From the NCBI GenBank assembly GCA_947495985.1, contig CANMBD010000003.1:1-64000 (forward strand): a stretch of DNA of 64,000 nt. The letters are read 5' to 3'. The DNA is from an uncultured Sphingomonadaceae bacterium. GTDB taxonomy: Bacteria; Pseudomonadota; Alphaproteobacteria; Sphingomonadales; Sphingomonadaceae. The number at the start of each line of letters is the position of its first letter. Within the stretch, counting starts at the first letter, position 1. The notes under the pieces were generated by a model that saw only the letters and a list, made by a program, of their open reading frames with translations, searched no databases and was not told the DNA's origin. Both the position numbers and the translations under genes were made by a program. Below are positions 19,264-28,138 of the stretch, piece by piece.

Positions 19264-20511
19264 TTAACGTGCGCGATGATGCTTGAAATAGATGGGAAGC
19301 CAATCGGTACCTTCCTCTTTGACTTCCGGAACGCGCAGTGACTTTTTTTTCAACCTTGAAGCTTCGACATATTGGCCGAAACGGGATTTTTTTTGCCAGT
19401 GCCTTGAAACAATCTGGTCGCCATTCAATTTGGCGGGTGCCGCTGCGCTGACATTTTGCATTGCGGGCGGGCAGAAAACATCGCCGTTCAAGATGGAGAT
19501 TGCTTCATCTCCTAGAAACACTTCGCACTTTTTTTGCTCATCAGCGCCCAATGCTTGATAGCGTTGTTGTAGCTGAGCAAGGCAATAGACACGGTAGGGA
19601 GCTGTCACAACATCCCATTCCAGTCCGTCCAGTGTATAGGATGTACGATCTTCTCCTGCCCGAAACGCTTCCCTGTTCGCTAGCAGATAGGGGAGATATT
19701 CACTCGCAAATTTCTGAATAAGGGGACTTAGATCACGCGGAACAGAGTTGATTTCTTCGGTCGTCGCGAGCTCCTCCGGTCGCGTCGACCAGAGCCGGGC
19801 AACCCAGCGGAACGCATGGGGAGCGCGTACCTGCATAATTTCCTGTGATGTCGGATCATTGGCGAAATGCGGAAACACCGGTCCGTGCAGACCAATATCG
19901 GCCTCACAAGGACGATCCCCAAAAAGAAACGGGCGCTTCTTCAGGACAGGCTGCAGCAAGTCTAGCAGGTCGAGATAGAGATTTTCCATTTGCCGAGCAT
20001 GCGCCGGACTGACGATACCATTTGCCTTTAGATGGACCTTTTTTTGGCGAAAGGTCAAAATGCGCCGCAATATGGAGCGAGGGAGTTTGAAGCCATTAGC
20101 GGCGATCGTATAAGTAAATTCCTCACTGCGCCTGATACGGTCCATGTCAAATGCCCAGCGATAATAAAGAGCCGGTGCCCATAACCATTCGTCGAAGCAG
20201 TCTTCCAGAAAATAACTGCAAAATGCGGCTACTGGGTCGGACGGCCGGATAGATGGATATGAAGGGTCGGTCTCAAATTCCTCGATAATCGGCGTAGTAT
20301 CGCAAATCCAGCTTCCATCCGGGCACTCGACCAGTGGAAGCTGCATCACGCCGACTTTTTGGGAATATTGGGTGAAGGCCGGAGCATCCATCTCCACAAA
20401 TTTATAAGGGATTCCTTTTACACGAAAATAGGTTTCTAGTTTCTTCGTGAAATAAGAACAGAACATTCCATAGATGGTGTAATCACCTTCTTGCACCACA
20501 TGATTGGCCAT
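19264..20511 (-). CDS. Glutathione S-transferase family protein
   Basis: About 415 residues, longer than a normal GST (about 200-230). The N-terminal thioredoxin-like domain reads YTIYGMFCSYFTKKLETYF, with GVMQLPLVECPDGSWICDTTPIIEEFE containing the conserved cis-Pro and the glutathione-binding D-T/S pair. A helical C-terminal domain follows (about 95-260, with PFLFGDRPCEADIGLHGPV), then an extra 140-residue extension without recognised motif. Internal start 20511 has AAGGA seven bases upstream; ATG at 20529 overlaps the TetR stop. It sits in an operon with its putative TetR regulator. The substrate is unknown. Confidence 0.8.
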   Translation of the reverse strand: MANHVVQEGDYTIYGMFCSYFTKKLETYFRVKGIPYKFVEMDAPAFTQYSQKVGVMQLPLVECPDGSWICDTTPIIEEFETDPSYPSIRPSDPVAAFCSYFLEDCFDEWLWAPALYYRWAFDMDRIRRSEEFTYTIAANGFKLPRSILRRILTFRQKKVHLKANGIVSPAHARQMENLYLDLLDLLQPVLKKRPFLFGDRPCEADIGLHGPVFPHFANDPTSQEIMQVRAPHAFRWVARLWSTRPEELATTEEINSVPRDLSPLIQKFASEYLPYLLANREAFRAGEDRTSYTLDGLEWDVVTAPYRVYCLAQLQQRYQALGADEQKKCEVFLGDEAISILNGDVFCPPAMQNVSAAAPAKLNGDQIVSRHWQKKSRFGQYVEASRLKKKSLRVPEVKEEGTDWLPIYFKHHRAR

Positions 20512-20525
20512 TTCTTGTTCCTTTT

Positions 20526-21254
20526 TCATTTTTTGATGTGCTGCACCAATGGTTCATGCCGCAACGCCGCCGAAATTGAATTCGATGATTTGCCAGAATC
20601 ATTTTTCTCACGAATTTTCGAAATGACAGAGGTCTGTTGGAGCGCTGCCCTGAACTCTTTTCTTGCGGACGTTTTTAGGCAAGGAAGCAGAATAGCAAAA
20701 TGGTGCTCAATGCCGCGTTCCTGATCTGCCCAACCTATCTCTTTCAGCCCCTCAAGCTCTCGCAGATAGTCAATCCAGTAGCGACTGACGATCCAGAGTG
20801 ATCTGGCAAGTACGGTGATATTTTGCCCCGCGTCTTTGATGAAAAGCTGCTGATCTTCAATCCGTTCGAGCAAAGCGGTGAGTTCCACAAAATCTGCCAT
20901 AAGCTCGGAGTCGGGACGCTGGCCGATAGGCTCTCCAGTAATTTGAATATGATCACGCATAAGGAACCGGTAGTTCCACGTAAGCTCCATGCCGAAAAGC
21001 AGATGATCTACATAGTCTTGCGCCAGCGAACCTGGCGTGCGGTTCAGTCGGCGACTTCTCATCAAGTGCAGGACGTCCGCTTCCAATTGCATGGCTAGAT
21101 GATGCTTGGTTGGAAAATGATAAGTTAAATTGCCTTGAGACATGCCAAGCGACTCTGCAATCTTGGTCAATGAAGCTGTAGCATATCCCTTCGCATTAAA
21201 ATGCTCGCGACTGGCTTCCAGTATTCGTTGCGCTGTACGTGAACGTGTTTTCAT
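20526..21254 (-). CDS. TetR family transcriptional regulator
   Basis: 242 residues. The N-terminal TetR helix-turn-helix is clear: AQRILEASREHFNAKGYATASLTKIAESLGMSQGNLTYHFPTK spans about 8-50. The C-terminal ligand domain is all-helical and unspecific. It overlaps the downstream GST gene by a few bases and is divergent from the GMC oxidoreductase gene. The 120-bp gap between them holds two palindromic sites that it probably binds, repressing both directions. Confidence 0.9.
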   Translation of the reverse strand: MKTRSRTAQRILEASREHFNAKGYATASLTKIAESLGMSQGNLTYHFPTKHHLAMQLEADVLHLMRSRRLNRTPGSLAQDYVDHLLFGMELTWNYRFLMRDHIQITGEPIGQRPDSELMADFVELTALLERIEDQQLFIKDAGQNITVLARSLWIVSRYWIDYLRELEGLKEIGWADQERGIEHHFAILLPCLKTSARKEFRAALQQTSVISKIREKNDSGKSSNSISAALRHEPLVQHIKK

Positions 21255-21295
21255 CCGACTTACTTCTTCTCCAGGAAAATATCAGATTGCACTAT

Positions 21296-21332
21296 TAGGT
21301 TATATTACCTATAAATAGGTTGTACTACCTAT
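21296..21332. promoter_or_regulatory. Tandem palindromic operator, probably for the TetR regulator
   Basis: TAGGTTATATTACCTA (21296-21311) and ATAGGTTGTACTACCTAT (21315-21332) are two inverted repeats built from the same AGGT/ACCT half-sites. The regularly spaced half-sites lie between the divergent TetR and GMC genes, as expected for an autoregulatory TetR operator. Confidence 0.75.
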
Positions 21333-21374
21333 TTTGTGATTCTTCAAGGGGCAAAGAACGAGAGGCGATAGTAG

Positions 21375-22859
21375 ATGAGACAAATGGCTGGTAAGCGTAT
21401 AGCCATTGTGGGCGGTGGCACCTCGGGATCGGTTCTGGCCGCTCGATTGAGCGAAAGCCCCGATATCAATGTGACATTACTGGAAGCCGGTGCTGATGAT
21501 TCTACCTATGATGCGGCGATTCTCGATCCGGCTAGAGCTGCTGATGCATGGCAGGGCGCTGTTCCCATAGTCACCAGTGCCATGAAAACCGAAACCGGTG
21601 CTATTCCAATATTGCAAGGCCGGATATTGGGTGGGACTTCTGCGGTCAATGGACTCGCAACTTTAAGAGGATTGCCTCAGGACTATAATAGTTGGAAAGC
21701 TGCAGGTTTGGAAGGTTGGGGGTGGGAAGATGTAATCGAGACTTTCGTGGCTGCGGAGTGCGACCTCGATTTTGGACCCATTCCAATCCATGGTACCTCC
21801 GGTCCATTGACAGTTCGCCGCTGGCGTCGCGACGAAATGAGCCGGGCGCAACTGGTCTTTCTGGATGGCATGACGGAGGCCGGAAACCCATCTGTTGCAG
21901 ACATCAACGATCCCGGTCAGCTACCAGGGATCGGAGTGTTTCCGGTAACAATTGACAAAGATGCCAACCGCATGTCCACCAGCCTCGCTTATTTGACATC
22001 GAAGGTCAGAAAACGCATGAATCTGGAAGTTCACACTGACGCGAAAGTTACAGGCCTTTATATTGATGGATGCAAGGCAACTGGCGTGGTGCTCGAAGAT
22101 GGATCGGAAATTGAAGCAGACGAGGTCGTGGTCGCGGTTGGTGCTCTATGGTCTCCTGCGCTGCTCATGCGGTCGGGCATTGGTCCAGCTGCGCATCTCG
22201 CGGACCATGGCATTACCGTACTTGCTGATTTACCAGTCGGTGAAACCATGAGTGATCATCTGGGGCCAAGCGTTCCTTATAGTCACAAAGGTTCGCGCGG
22301 TGGCACTGCCGGACCGGCGCAGTCCCTTTATATAGGCGCATCCAACGGGAAAGATATCGATTACCATTTGTTCCCGATAGCACCCGCAGCGACACAGGAA
22401 TCGACCAATTTTGTAATGGCTGCATTTCTGATGCAGTCACCCGGAAACGGTAAGGTGCAGCTGGGTGATAGTGCTGAGATGGATCCGGTGGTGACGGCGC
22501 CTTCCTTGCCGGAAGATGGCATAGATCGCCTGCGCCATGCTTTTCGCAAAATTGCAGATTGGGAGGAGTCCGGCACATTTCGAGAATCTGGCTGCCAGCG
22601 ATTGACACCCAATGATCTTACTAACGAGAATGCCGTGTCCATCGCGCTTGAAAGGGGCTTGTTGAGCTACGGCCATATGACGAGCACCTGTCCGATGGGA
22701 TCAGTTCTGGATGCGGATTGCCGGGTAAACGGAATTTCGGGTCTACGTGTGGTCGATGCATCGGTCATGCCCACCATACCGGCCGGTAACACCTATTTGG
22801 GATGCGTGATGATCGCGGAACGAATCGCCGACAAGATGAAAGCGGAGATTGGCCAATGA
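21375..22859 (+). CDS. GMC family FAD-dependent oxidoreductase
   Basis: 494 residues. The FAD-binding motif IVGGGTSGSVLAARLSE is at about 10-26; GMC signature 1 is at GRILGGTSAVNGLATLRG (about 82-99), and signature 2 at GALWSPALLMRSGIGP (about 256-271). The catalytic histidine lies in LLSYGHMTSTCPMG near 435. The partner position near 474 is Asn in TIPAGNTYLG, as in choline dehydrogenase-like members that use His/Asn. It oxidises an alcohol with FAD. Context with a DsbA-like isomerase and an SDR suggests aromatic or alicyclic catabolism; the substrate is unknown. Confidence 0.88.
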   Translation: MRQMAGKRIAIVGGGTSGSVLAARLSESPDINVTLLEAGADDSTYDAAILDPARAADAWQGAVPIVTSAMKTETGAIPILQGRILGGTSAVNGLATLRGLPQDYNSWKAAGLEGWGWEDVIETFVAAECDLDFGPIPIHGTSGPLTVRRWRRDEMSRAQLVFLDGMTEAGNPSVADINDPGQLPGIGVFPVTIDKDANRMSTSLAYLTSKVRKRMNLEVHTDAKVTGLYIDGCKATGVVLEDGSEIEADEVVVAVGALWSPALLMRSGIGPAAHLADHGITVLADLPVGETMSDHLGPSVPYSHKGSRGGTAGPAQSLYIGASNGKDIDYHLFPIAPAATQESTNFVMAAFLMQSPGNGKVQLGDSAEMDPVVTAPSLPEDGIDRLRHAFRKIADWEESGTFRESGCQRLTPNDLTNENAVSIALERGLLSYGHMTSTCPMGSVLDADCRVNGISGLRVVDASVMPTIPAGNTYLGCVMIAERIADKMKAEIGQ

Positions 22860-22890
22860 AATTTTTTCGAACAGCTGAAAGGTAACGAAA

Positions 22891-23544
22891 ATGAACAACA
22901 CAGTCGATGTTTTCTGGTCGTTCAGAAGCCCCTATTCCTATCTGGTGACACCTGATCTTCTTCGTTTACGCGATGATTATGCGGTGAGCGTGTCTCTGCG
23001 CCCCGTATTGCCGATTGCTTTGCGCGCCAAATCAACGGTTTTCGATGCAACTGACAAAAAGCGGCCGCGCTATATTGTGATGGACTCCATGCGCCGAGCT
23101 GCGTTTCTGGGCTTGCCCTTTTTCTGGCCCAAACCAGATCCGGTCGTACAGGATCTTGAAACTTATGAAGTGCCCGATGATCAGCCCTATATCTGGCGAT
23201 TGTCGATGCTGGGGGTTGAGGCGGAGCGACATGGGAAGGGTATCGATTTCGCATATCATGTGGCGACCCTTTTATGGGGTGGAACCAAAAACTGGGATAA
23301 AGGCGAGCATCTGGCTCTTGCCACTGAGAAGGCAGGGCTCAGTCTTTCTGAGATGGAGAGTGCTTTTGGACATTATGATGCCAAGGCCGAAATAGAAAAA
23401 AACCACAAACTGCTGGAAGAATCAGGGCATTGGGGTGTGCCGACATTAGTATTCAGGGGTGAGCCGTTTTTTGGCCAAGACCGGATTGATACGCTGCGCT
23501 GGCGTCTTGACGAAGCGGGGCTGCGACGCAGTTCATCTACGTAA
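22891..23544 (+). CDS. DsbA family protein, 2-hydroxychromene-2-carboxylate isomerase-like
   Basis: 217 residues of the GST-kappa/HCCA isomerase type. The N terminus VDVFWSFRSPYSYLVTPDL has the S-P-Y/W catalytic-loop motif in place of the redox CxxC. The C-terminal SGHWGVPTLVFRGEPFFGQDRIDTLRWRL is diagnostic for the family. HCCA isomerases use glutathione to isomerise ring-cleavage products in naphthalene degradation. Here the enzyme is in one plus-strand operon with a GMC oxidoreductase and an SDR, 31 nt after the former. Confidence 0.85.
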   Translation: MNNTVDVFWSFRSPYSYLVTPDLLRLRDDYAVSVSLRPVLPIALRAKSTVFDATDKKRPRYIVMDSMRRAAFLGLPFFWPKPDPVVQDLETYEVPDDQPYIWRLSMLGVEAERHGKGIDFAYHVATLLWGGTKNWDKGEHLALATEKAGLSLSEMESAFGHYDAKAEIEKNHKLLEESGHWGVPTLVFRGEPFFGQDRIDTLRWRLDEAGLRRSSST

Positions 23545-23592
23545 AGCAATACGACAATTGATATATATCTAAAGATACTAGGAGATGGAAAA

Positions 23593-24387
23593 ATGGATCT
23601 GATGATTGAGGGAAAGAAAGCAATCATGGCTGGCGGAAGCGCCGGTATGGGAAGAGCGACGGCAGAGCGGTTAGCGGAAGCCGGAGCCGAGCTCTACATT
23701 ACCGCAAGACGGGAAGAGCGGCTGGTGCAGGCCGCCGAGGAGATATCTGAAAAATACGATACGAAAGTGACCCCGGTAGTCGCCGATTCTTCAAAAGAAG
23801 AAGGCCGCAAAGCACTATTCGCCGCTTGCCCTGATCCTGATATCCTTTCCATTACCATAAAGCCGCCGCCGCCTAATGGTGATTTTCTGCAGGTCACACC
23901 TGCAATGTGGCGAGAATCCATAGAAACGGCATTGATTGGGCCGATGGAAATCATGCGCAACTATATCCCGGTGATGAAGGAAAAGGGATGGGGCCGGATT
24001 GTAAACATCGCCACATTCTCTGCCAAAAACCCCATGATCTGGCGTTTGATGTCAGGGCCGGCGCGATCTGCACTTCTCAACTACACTGCCAGCGTTTCTC
24101 GCGAGGTTGCACCGCATGGTGTGATTATGAACAACCTCCTCCCGGGCATGTTCCAAACTGAAGGTGCTTCTGAAATCATGGGTCATTATGCAGATGCATT
24201 TGGCTTGGAGCGAGATCCGGAAATTATTCGGGAACATTTTGCTCAACATAATAAAATCCCGGCTGGATTTTCCGGTCAGGCCGATGATCTCGCCCCGTTG
24301 GCGGCATTTCTATGTAGCGAGCTGGCACGGTTTATTGTTGGACAGAACATCGTCATTGATGGGGGGCAACACAACGCGATTTTTTAG
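23593..24387 (+). CDS. SDR family oxidoreductase with atypical active site
   Basis: 264 residues of Rossmann type. The cofactor motif is GGSAGMGRATAERLAEAG (about 15-32), and the C terminus FIVGQNIVIDGGQHNAIF is typical of classical SDRs. The catalytic YxxxK is absent: the equivalent segment reads LMSGPARSALLNY, with Ser and Arg where Tyr and Lys normally stand. The NNAG motif is also replaced (TIKPPPPNGD). This matches the BKR-like SDR subgroup known to deviate from the tetrad. It may therefore bind NAD(P) but use different chemistry. Strong GGAG lies upstream. Confidence 0.85.
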   Translation: MDLMIEGKKAIMAGGSAGMGRATAERLAEAGAELYITARREERLVQAAEEISEKYDTKVTPVVADSSKEEGRKALFAACPDPDILSITIKPPPPNGDFLQVTPAMWRESIETALIGPMEIMRNYIPVMKEKGWGRIVNIATFSAKNPMIWRLMSGPARSALLNYTASVSREVAPHGVIMNNLLPGMFQTEGASEIMGHYADAFGLERDPEIIREHFAQHNKIPAGFSGQADDLAPLAAFLCSELARFIVGQNIVIDGGQHNAIF

Positions 24388-24648
24388 GGCGTAACGTTCG
24401 CTTTTGCGCACATGGCGGACGCTAGCGGCGGATTGATAATTTTCTTATGTTGAAGGGCAGGGGCGTGGGCGTCATGTCATAGATAGAAATAAGCTCCGCC
24501 AACATGGGTCGCCAGACGGACCAGAGAGCAGCGGGCCGCAATTGTCGTTCCGAGGACTCAGTTCAAATGGACGAGCCCAATGTGCGCTTCATACTGAAAA
24601 AGAAGTTTGGACCGAATATCTCGCTCGCACCGTCAGAACTTGAACACC

Positions 24649-25896
24649 TTATGACGGATCGTAAGCCGGCAATCCTCCCAACAGGTCCCGGTCAAATGGT
24701 TCATCCTTGAAAAGCTTGGGGTAATGGAAGGCTCTGAGTTGCGCGTGAAAGTGGCGCACCGATTCCTCATAGGCGATCATGGAGGCGGCATCCGTACCCG
24801 CTAGTTTTTCAAAAGACCGCTCGACAAAAGAGGTTGGAGAGAGAAAGGCAAACACACCTGCCTCATGATCGCGCGCCAGTCTTGCAGAGCGATATTGGTC
24901 AACCAGGGGCGCTGCTTTCATGTCACCCAATTGTTGAAAGGCATAATACCACTTCCATTCAAAAGGCTGCTCAATCGTTGCATGGCCGTGCCATTCAGGA
25001 TGGTCTTCCAGAAATGCGGTCATTGTTGCTTCCTTGGGCATATCCCACGCATCGTTCACCGTTTCTCTTTGAAGCAGCAAGATTTTCCCGCCGTTCGGTA
25101 GTGGCTGACGAGTTTCAACTGCAGCTTTGGAAAGTGCCGGGATTACAATTGCCAAGGCAAGCCAAAGTCCAACTAATGCAGTGAGCAAGACAGACGAAGA
25201 GGCGTCAATCCGGCTGATTAGTTCAATAATCAACCACCAGATCAACAGAGCGCCGAGAAGAACGACGCTTGCCTGGATCATCACGTTGAGTGATGCACCT
25301 TCCATTACCGACGCGGCCCATAGCGGTATCAACAATAAAAAGAACAATGCCATCACCCGGATGAGTGCTCGTGGCAACCAGAGCCTTTTGGACGACCCGG
25401 CTGTGGCTAATAACAGATCATGACGCCTTGCTGTTCGTTCGGCCGCGCGTAAATCATAGAGCAGCAATATGAGCAGCAGTGGCGCGACCGATGCGGCAAG
25501 AAAGGCGAAATCAAACCGCCCGACCAAACCGAAATCGGCATTTTTCGTGTCCGCCTCATGAATCTGCCCCTCCAGTGCCAGCATGCGTATGCGATGTTTC
25601 CATGGGCTGCTGTCGCGTTGCCCCAAGGCGGCAAAAGCAAATTCGGACGGCGGGGCATAGGTCAGATGAAAAGCATAATAGGCAGCGCCGCCCCAGTCTT
25701 CCTGTCCTTCAAGTGCATTGGCCCGATCGGCTCGGTCTTCCTCGACAAGTTCTGCAATAGTCCTTTTCTGGTCCCGGACTTCTGCAACGCCAAATGCGAC
25801 GGAAATGATGGACAGTATAAACGCCAGAAGAAGCCAGAATAGCGCACCGCGGTCCTTGGCAAGGAAACGTGACTCTCGAACCATATCTCGAACCAT
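24649..25896 (-). CDS. ABC-2 type permease, DUF3526 family (second subunit)
   Basis: About 415 residues. TM1 is at about 15-35, followed by a large extracytoplasmic loop with AYYAFHLTYAPPSEFAFAALGQRDSSPWKHRIRMLALE, then a block of five or six TM segments (about 130-270) and a C-terminal extracytoplasmic part. The long loop after TM1 is the DUF3526 arrangement found in NosY-like ABC systems. ATG at 25896 shares one base with the stop of the preceding permease (TGATG). It forms a heteromeric exporter or extractor with 25896-27332 and the ATPase at 27329-28048. Confidence 0.8.
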   Translation of the reverse strand: MVRDMVRESRFLAKDRGALFWLLLAFILSIISVAFGVAEVRDQKRTIAELVEEDRADRANALEGQEDWGGAAYYAFHLTYAPPSEFAFAALGQRDSSPWKHRIRMLALEGQIHEADTKNADFGLVGRFDFAFLAASVAPLLLILLLYDLRAAERTARRHDLLLATAGSSKRLWLPRALIRVMALFFLLLIPLWAASVMEGASLNVMIQASVVLLGALLIWWLIIELISRIDASSSVLLTALVGLWLALAIVIPALSKAAVETRQPLPNGGKILLLQRETVNDAWDMPKEATMTAFLEDHPEWHGHATIEQPFEWKWYYAFQQLGDMKAAPLVDQYRSARLARDHEAGVFAFLSPTSFVERSFEKLAGTDAASMIAYEESVRHFHAQLRAFHYPKLFKDEPFDRDLLGGLPAYDPS

Positions 25897-27332
25897 CAGA
25901 TGCGTACCCTCCGCGCTGCAAAAAATGCGACAGCGCAAGCCAGTATTAACCATGCGAAAAGCATCCCAAAGGCAAACGAAGCCCGATCGACTCTGTCTGA
26001 AGCGCTATCTGGCGCGAAACGAAATTCGTCGAGCACGCGCCATGCTTCTGAATTGACTCTTGTTCGGCGTTCGGCCTCCGGATCGCTGCTGCGGTTAAGG
26101 TCATCCTCATAAGCCAGTTCAGTGGCATGAACTTCGTTGAGCGATTGAACAAAATCAAAGCGAAGAGCCTCACTCTCGCGCAAAAAACGATGGTGCGTAG
26201 ACAGATCAGTTCCGGCAAGGGTGCGCGATACGGAGCCTATTGCAATAGTAGGTGAGGCAAGACCAAATAGCTTGAAAAGCCCTGACTGGTTCGCCTCCTG
26301 CTCCATGCGATTTTCGGCATAGCCATTGAGTAAATCGGTCAGTTCAGCTTCGGAATAGGATGCCACAACCCCGCGCCAGTTGATCGGCAGATCTTCGATC
26401 TTTTCCACCTCATATTGCTCCAGCACCTCTTTTTGCAGGCGCTGAAAAGCCGGGTCCGCAGCGTTGTGGCCGTCGCCCAGTTTGCGCTGCTCCGCGAGCA
26501 TAACAAGGTCGCTTTCAATCTTGCCCGGGGCTTCAATGGCTGCACTGCTGGCATTGATTGCGAAGCGGGGCACGATCAGCGCCGCGAACAGCCATATGAA
26601 AATCAGAGCGCCGAGCGAAACGGCACGGTGTTTCAGAATAATCGATGCAGCCAGAACGATAGCGCCCCAGACGCAGAGGTATAGAAAATAGCCGCCGACA
26701 AGCGAGACGGCCGCAAGCCCATTCTCTCCCTGGACAACCGAATGGATTGCGACGGCAATCAGCGGCAACATGAATATCGCGATAACAGCGAGCAACGCTA
26801 GTGCTTTACCCATTGCTAGCGACACGCCTGACTGGCCCTGCGCCAGCATCACGGCCAAAGTGCCGCTTTCGCGTTCGCGCAGCAACAATGCGTGACCCAG
26901 TACGATCAGCAGCAATGGCAGGAGCAACTGATACAGGTTTGCCGGAGTCAGGGAGGCAAAACCGCCGAGATCGGCGGCAGCCTTGGTATCAGCAAACATG
27001 GGCGTATTTTGCCGGTGTCCCTCTAGGAAGATCGATTGGCCGGTTACCGCATCAACACCGGGTTCGAAGGCAGCCAGCGGCGGCGGGGGACGAAATGCGT
27101 AGTGGCCATAATGGACCATGCGGTGCGGATGGCGATCCGGCTGTGCAAAGAATGTCTCTTCGGCCGCAAACTGCTGCGCAAGACGTTGCGACTGTTCGCT
27201 GGCGACGCGGTTGACCGTGAGCACACTGGTTACCGCAAGCAAAACCGCGACAATCAATGTCGCCACCACGATCACTTTCGAACGCAGCCAGAGCCGCCAT
27301 TCTTCTTTGGCTATCCTGAACATCATGTTCAT
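25896..27332 (-). CDS. ABC-2 type permease, DUF3526 family (first subunit)
   Basis: 478 residues. TM1 is KVIVVATLIVAVLLAVTSVL (about 19-38), followed by an external loop of about 120 residues with a His-rich stretch (QPDRHPHRMVHYGHYAF). A membrane block follows at about 145-270 and a last TM near 455-475. The histidines in the periplasmic loop could bind a metal; this is inference. It overlaps the ATPase gene by 4 nt and the next permease by 1 nt. Confidence 0.82.
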   Translation of the reverse strand: MNMMFRIAKEEWRLWLRSKVIVVATLIVAVLLAVTSVLTVNRVASEQSQRLAQQFAAEETFFAQPDRHPHRMVHYGHYAFRPPPPLAAFEPGVDAVTGQSIFLEGHRQNTPMFADTKAAADLGGFASLTPANLYQLLLPLLLIVLGHALLLRERESGTLAVMLAQGQSGVSLAMGKALALLAVIAIFMLPLIAVAIHSVVQGENGLAAVSLVGGYFLYLCVWGAIVLAASIILKHRAVSLGALIFIWLFAALIVPRFAINASSAAIEAPGKIESDLVMLAEQRKLGDGHNAADPAFQRLQKEVLEQYEVEKIEDLPINWRGVVASYSEAELTDLLNGYAENRMEQEANQSGLFKLFGLASPTIAIGSVSRTLAGTDLSTHHRFLRESEALRFDFVQSLNEVHATELAYEDDLNRSSDPEAERRTRVNSEAWRVLDEFRFAPDSASDRVDRASFAFGMLFAWLILACAVAFFAARRVRI

Positions 27333-28048
27333 GCGGTTTCTCGTTCGGCAAAGGCTGCATGCACGGTTTCCGTATCAATCCGCTCGCCATTCTCTGCGGC
27401 AAAGCTGCCGACCAACTGACCGCGCCGAAGCAATCCGACCCGATCGGCAACCTGGCAGGCGCCGTAAACATCATGTGTGACCATCAATATTGTCTGGCCA
27501 GCACCAGCCAGATCCTTCACCAGATCATGGAATTCATCGATCGCGACCGGATCCAGGCCGGAGGTCGGTTCATCAAGCAGCAGGATCGGAGTTTCGCGCA
27601 ATAGCGCAAGCGCGATCGCCGTTTTTTGCCGCATGCCTTTTGAGTAGGATTGCAATCGCCGCGAACGGGCTTCTATAGGAAGTGCAACCCGGTTCAATGC
27701 GTCGTCATAGTCAGCCTTCTTGACTGATTTACCCGCCAAATCGAGAAAGTAATTGAGGTTTTCATAAGCAGTCATATGGCCGTACAACGCTGCTGCCTCA
27801 GGCAAATATGCAATTGCTGATCGCGCGGCAGCAATATCATCGGCGACGCTTTTTCCGTTGACCAGTATCTCTCCACCGGAAGGCTCCAGAAAACCCAGAA
27901 AGGCGAGGAGCGTGCTTGATTTTCCTGCACCATTGCCGCCAAGCAAGGCGAAAACCTCCCCTTCCGCAACCGCGAAAGAAACACCGTTCAAGACAGCATT
28001 GCCTTCGCGATTCAATGAGAGAGAACGGGCTTCAAGTGGCGAGGTCAT
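27329..28048 (-). CDS. ABC transporter ATP-binding protein (NosF/CcmA-like)
   Basis: 239 residues with Walker A GGNGAGKS (37-44), signature YSKGMRQKTAIA (about 133-144), Walker B ILLLDEPTSGLDP (about 154-166) and H-loop MVTHDVYGA. Sequence style matches the ABC-2 exporters of the NosF/DRA group. It is the first gene of the three-gene ABC set and lies 90 nt after the DUF1624 gene, in the same direction as the TonB receptor. It probably energises transport or metal loading at the cytoplasmic membrane. Confidence 0.9.
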   Translation of the reverse strand: MTSPLEARSLSLNREGNAVLNGVSFAVAEGEVFALLGGNGAGKSSTLLAFLGFLEPSGGEILVNGKSVADDIAAARSAIAYLPEAAALYGHMTAYENLNYFLDLAGKSVKKADYDDALNRVALPIEARSRRLQSYSKGMRQKTAIALALLRETPILLLDEPTSGLDPVAIDEFHDLVKDLAGAGQTILMVTHDVYGACQVADRVGLLRRGQLVGSFAAENGERIDTETVHAAFAERETA

Positions 28049-28138
28049 AATACTGCTTTCCCTGACTTAAAGATTGAGGACACGAAACGGGCGTGGCGCG
28101 CGTTTTGGGGGCACATCCTGGCTGGAGCGAGCACGCCA

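Noticed and set aside
24504..24710. 68-codon plus-strand frame after the SDR gene
   Set aside because: It overlaps the convergent permease gene by about 60 nt, lacks a ribosome site and has no recognisable motif.
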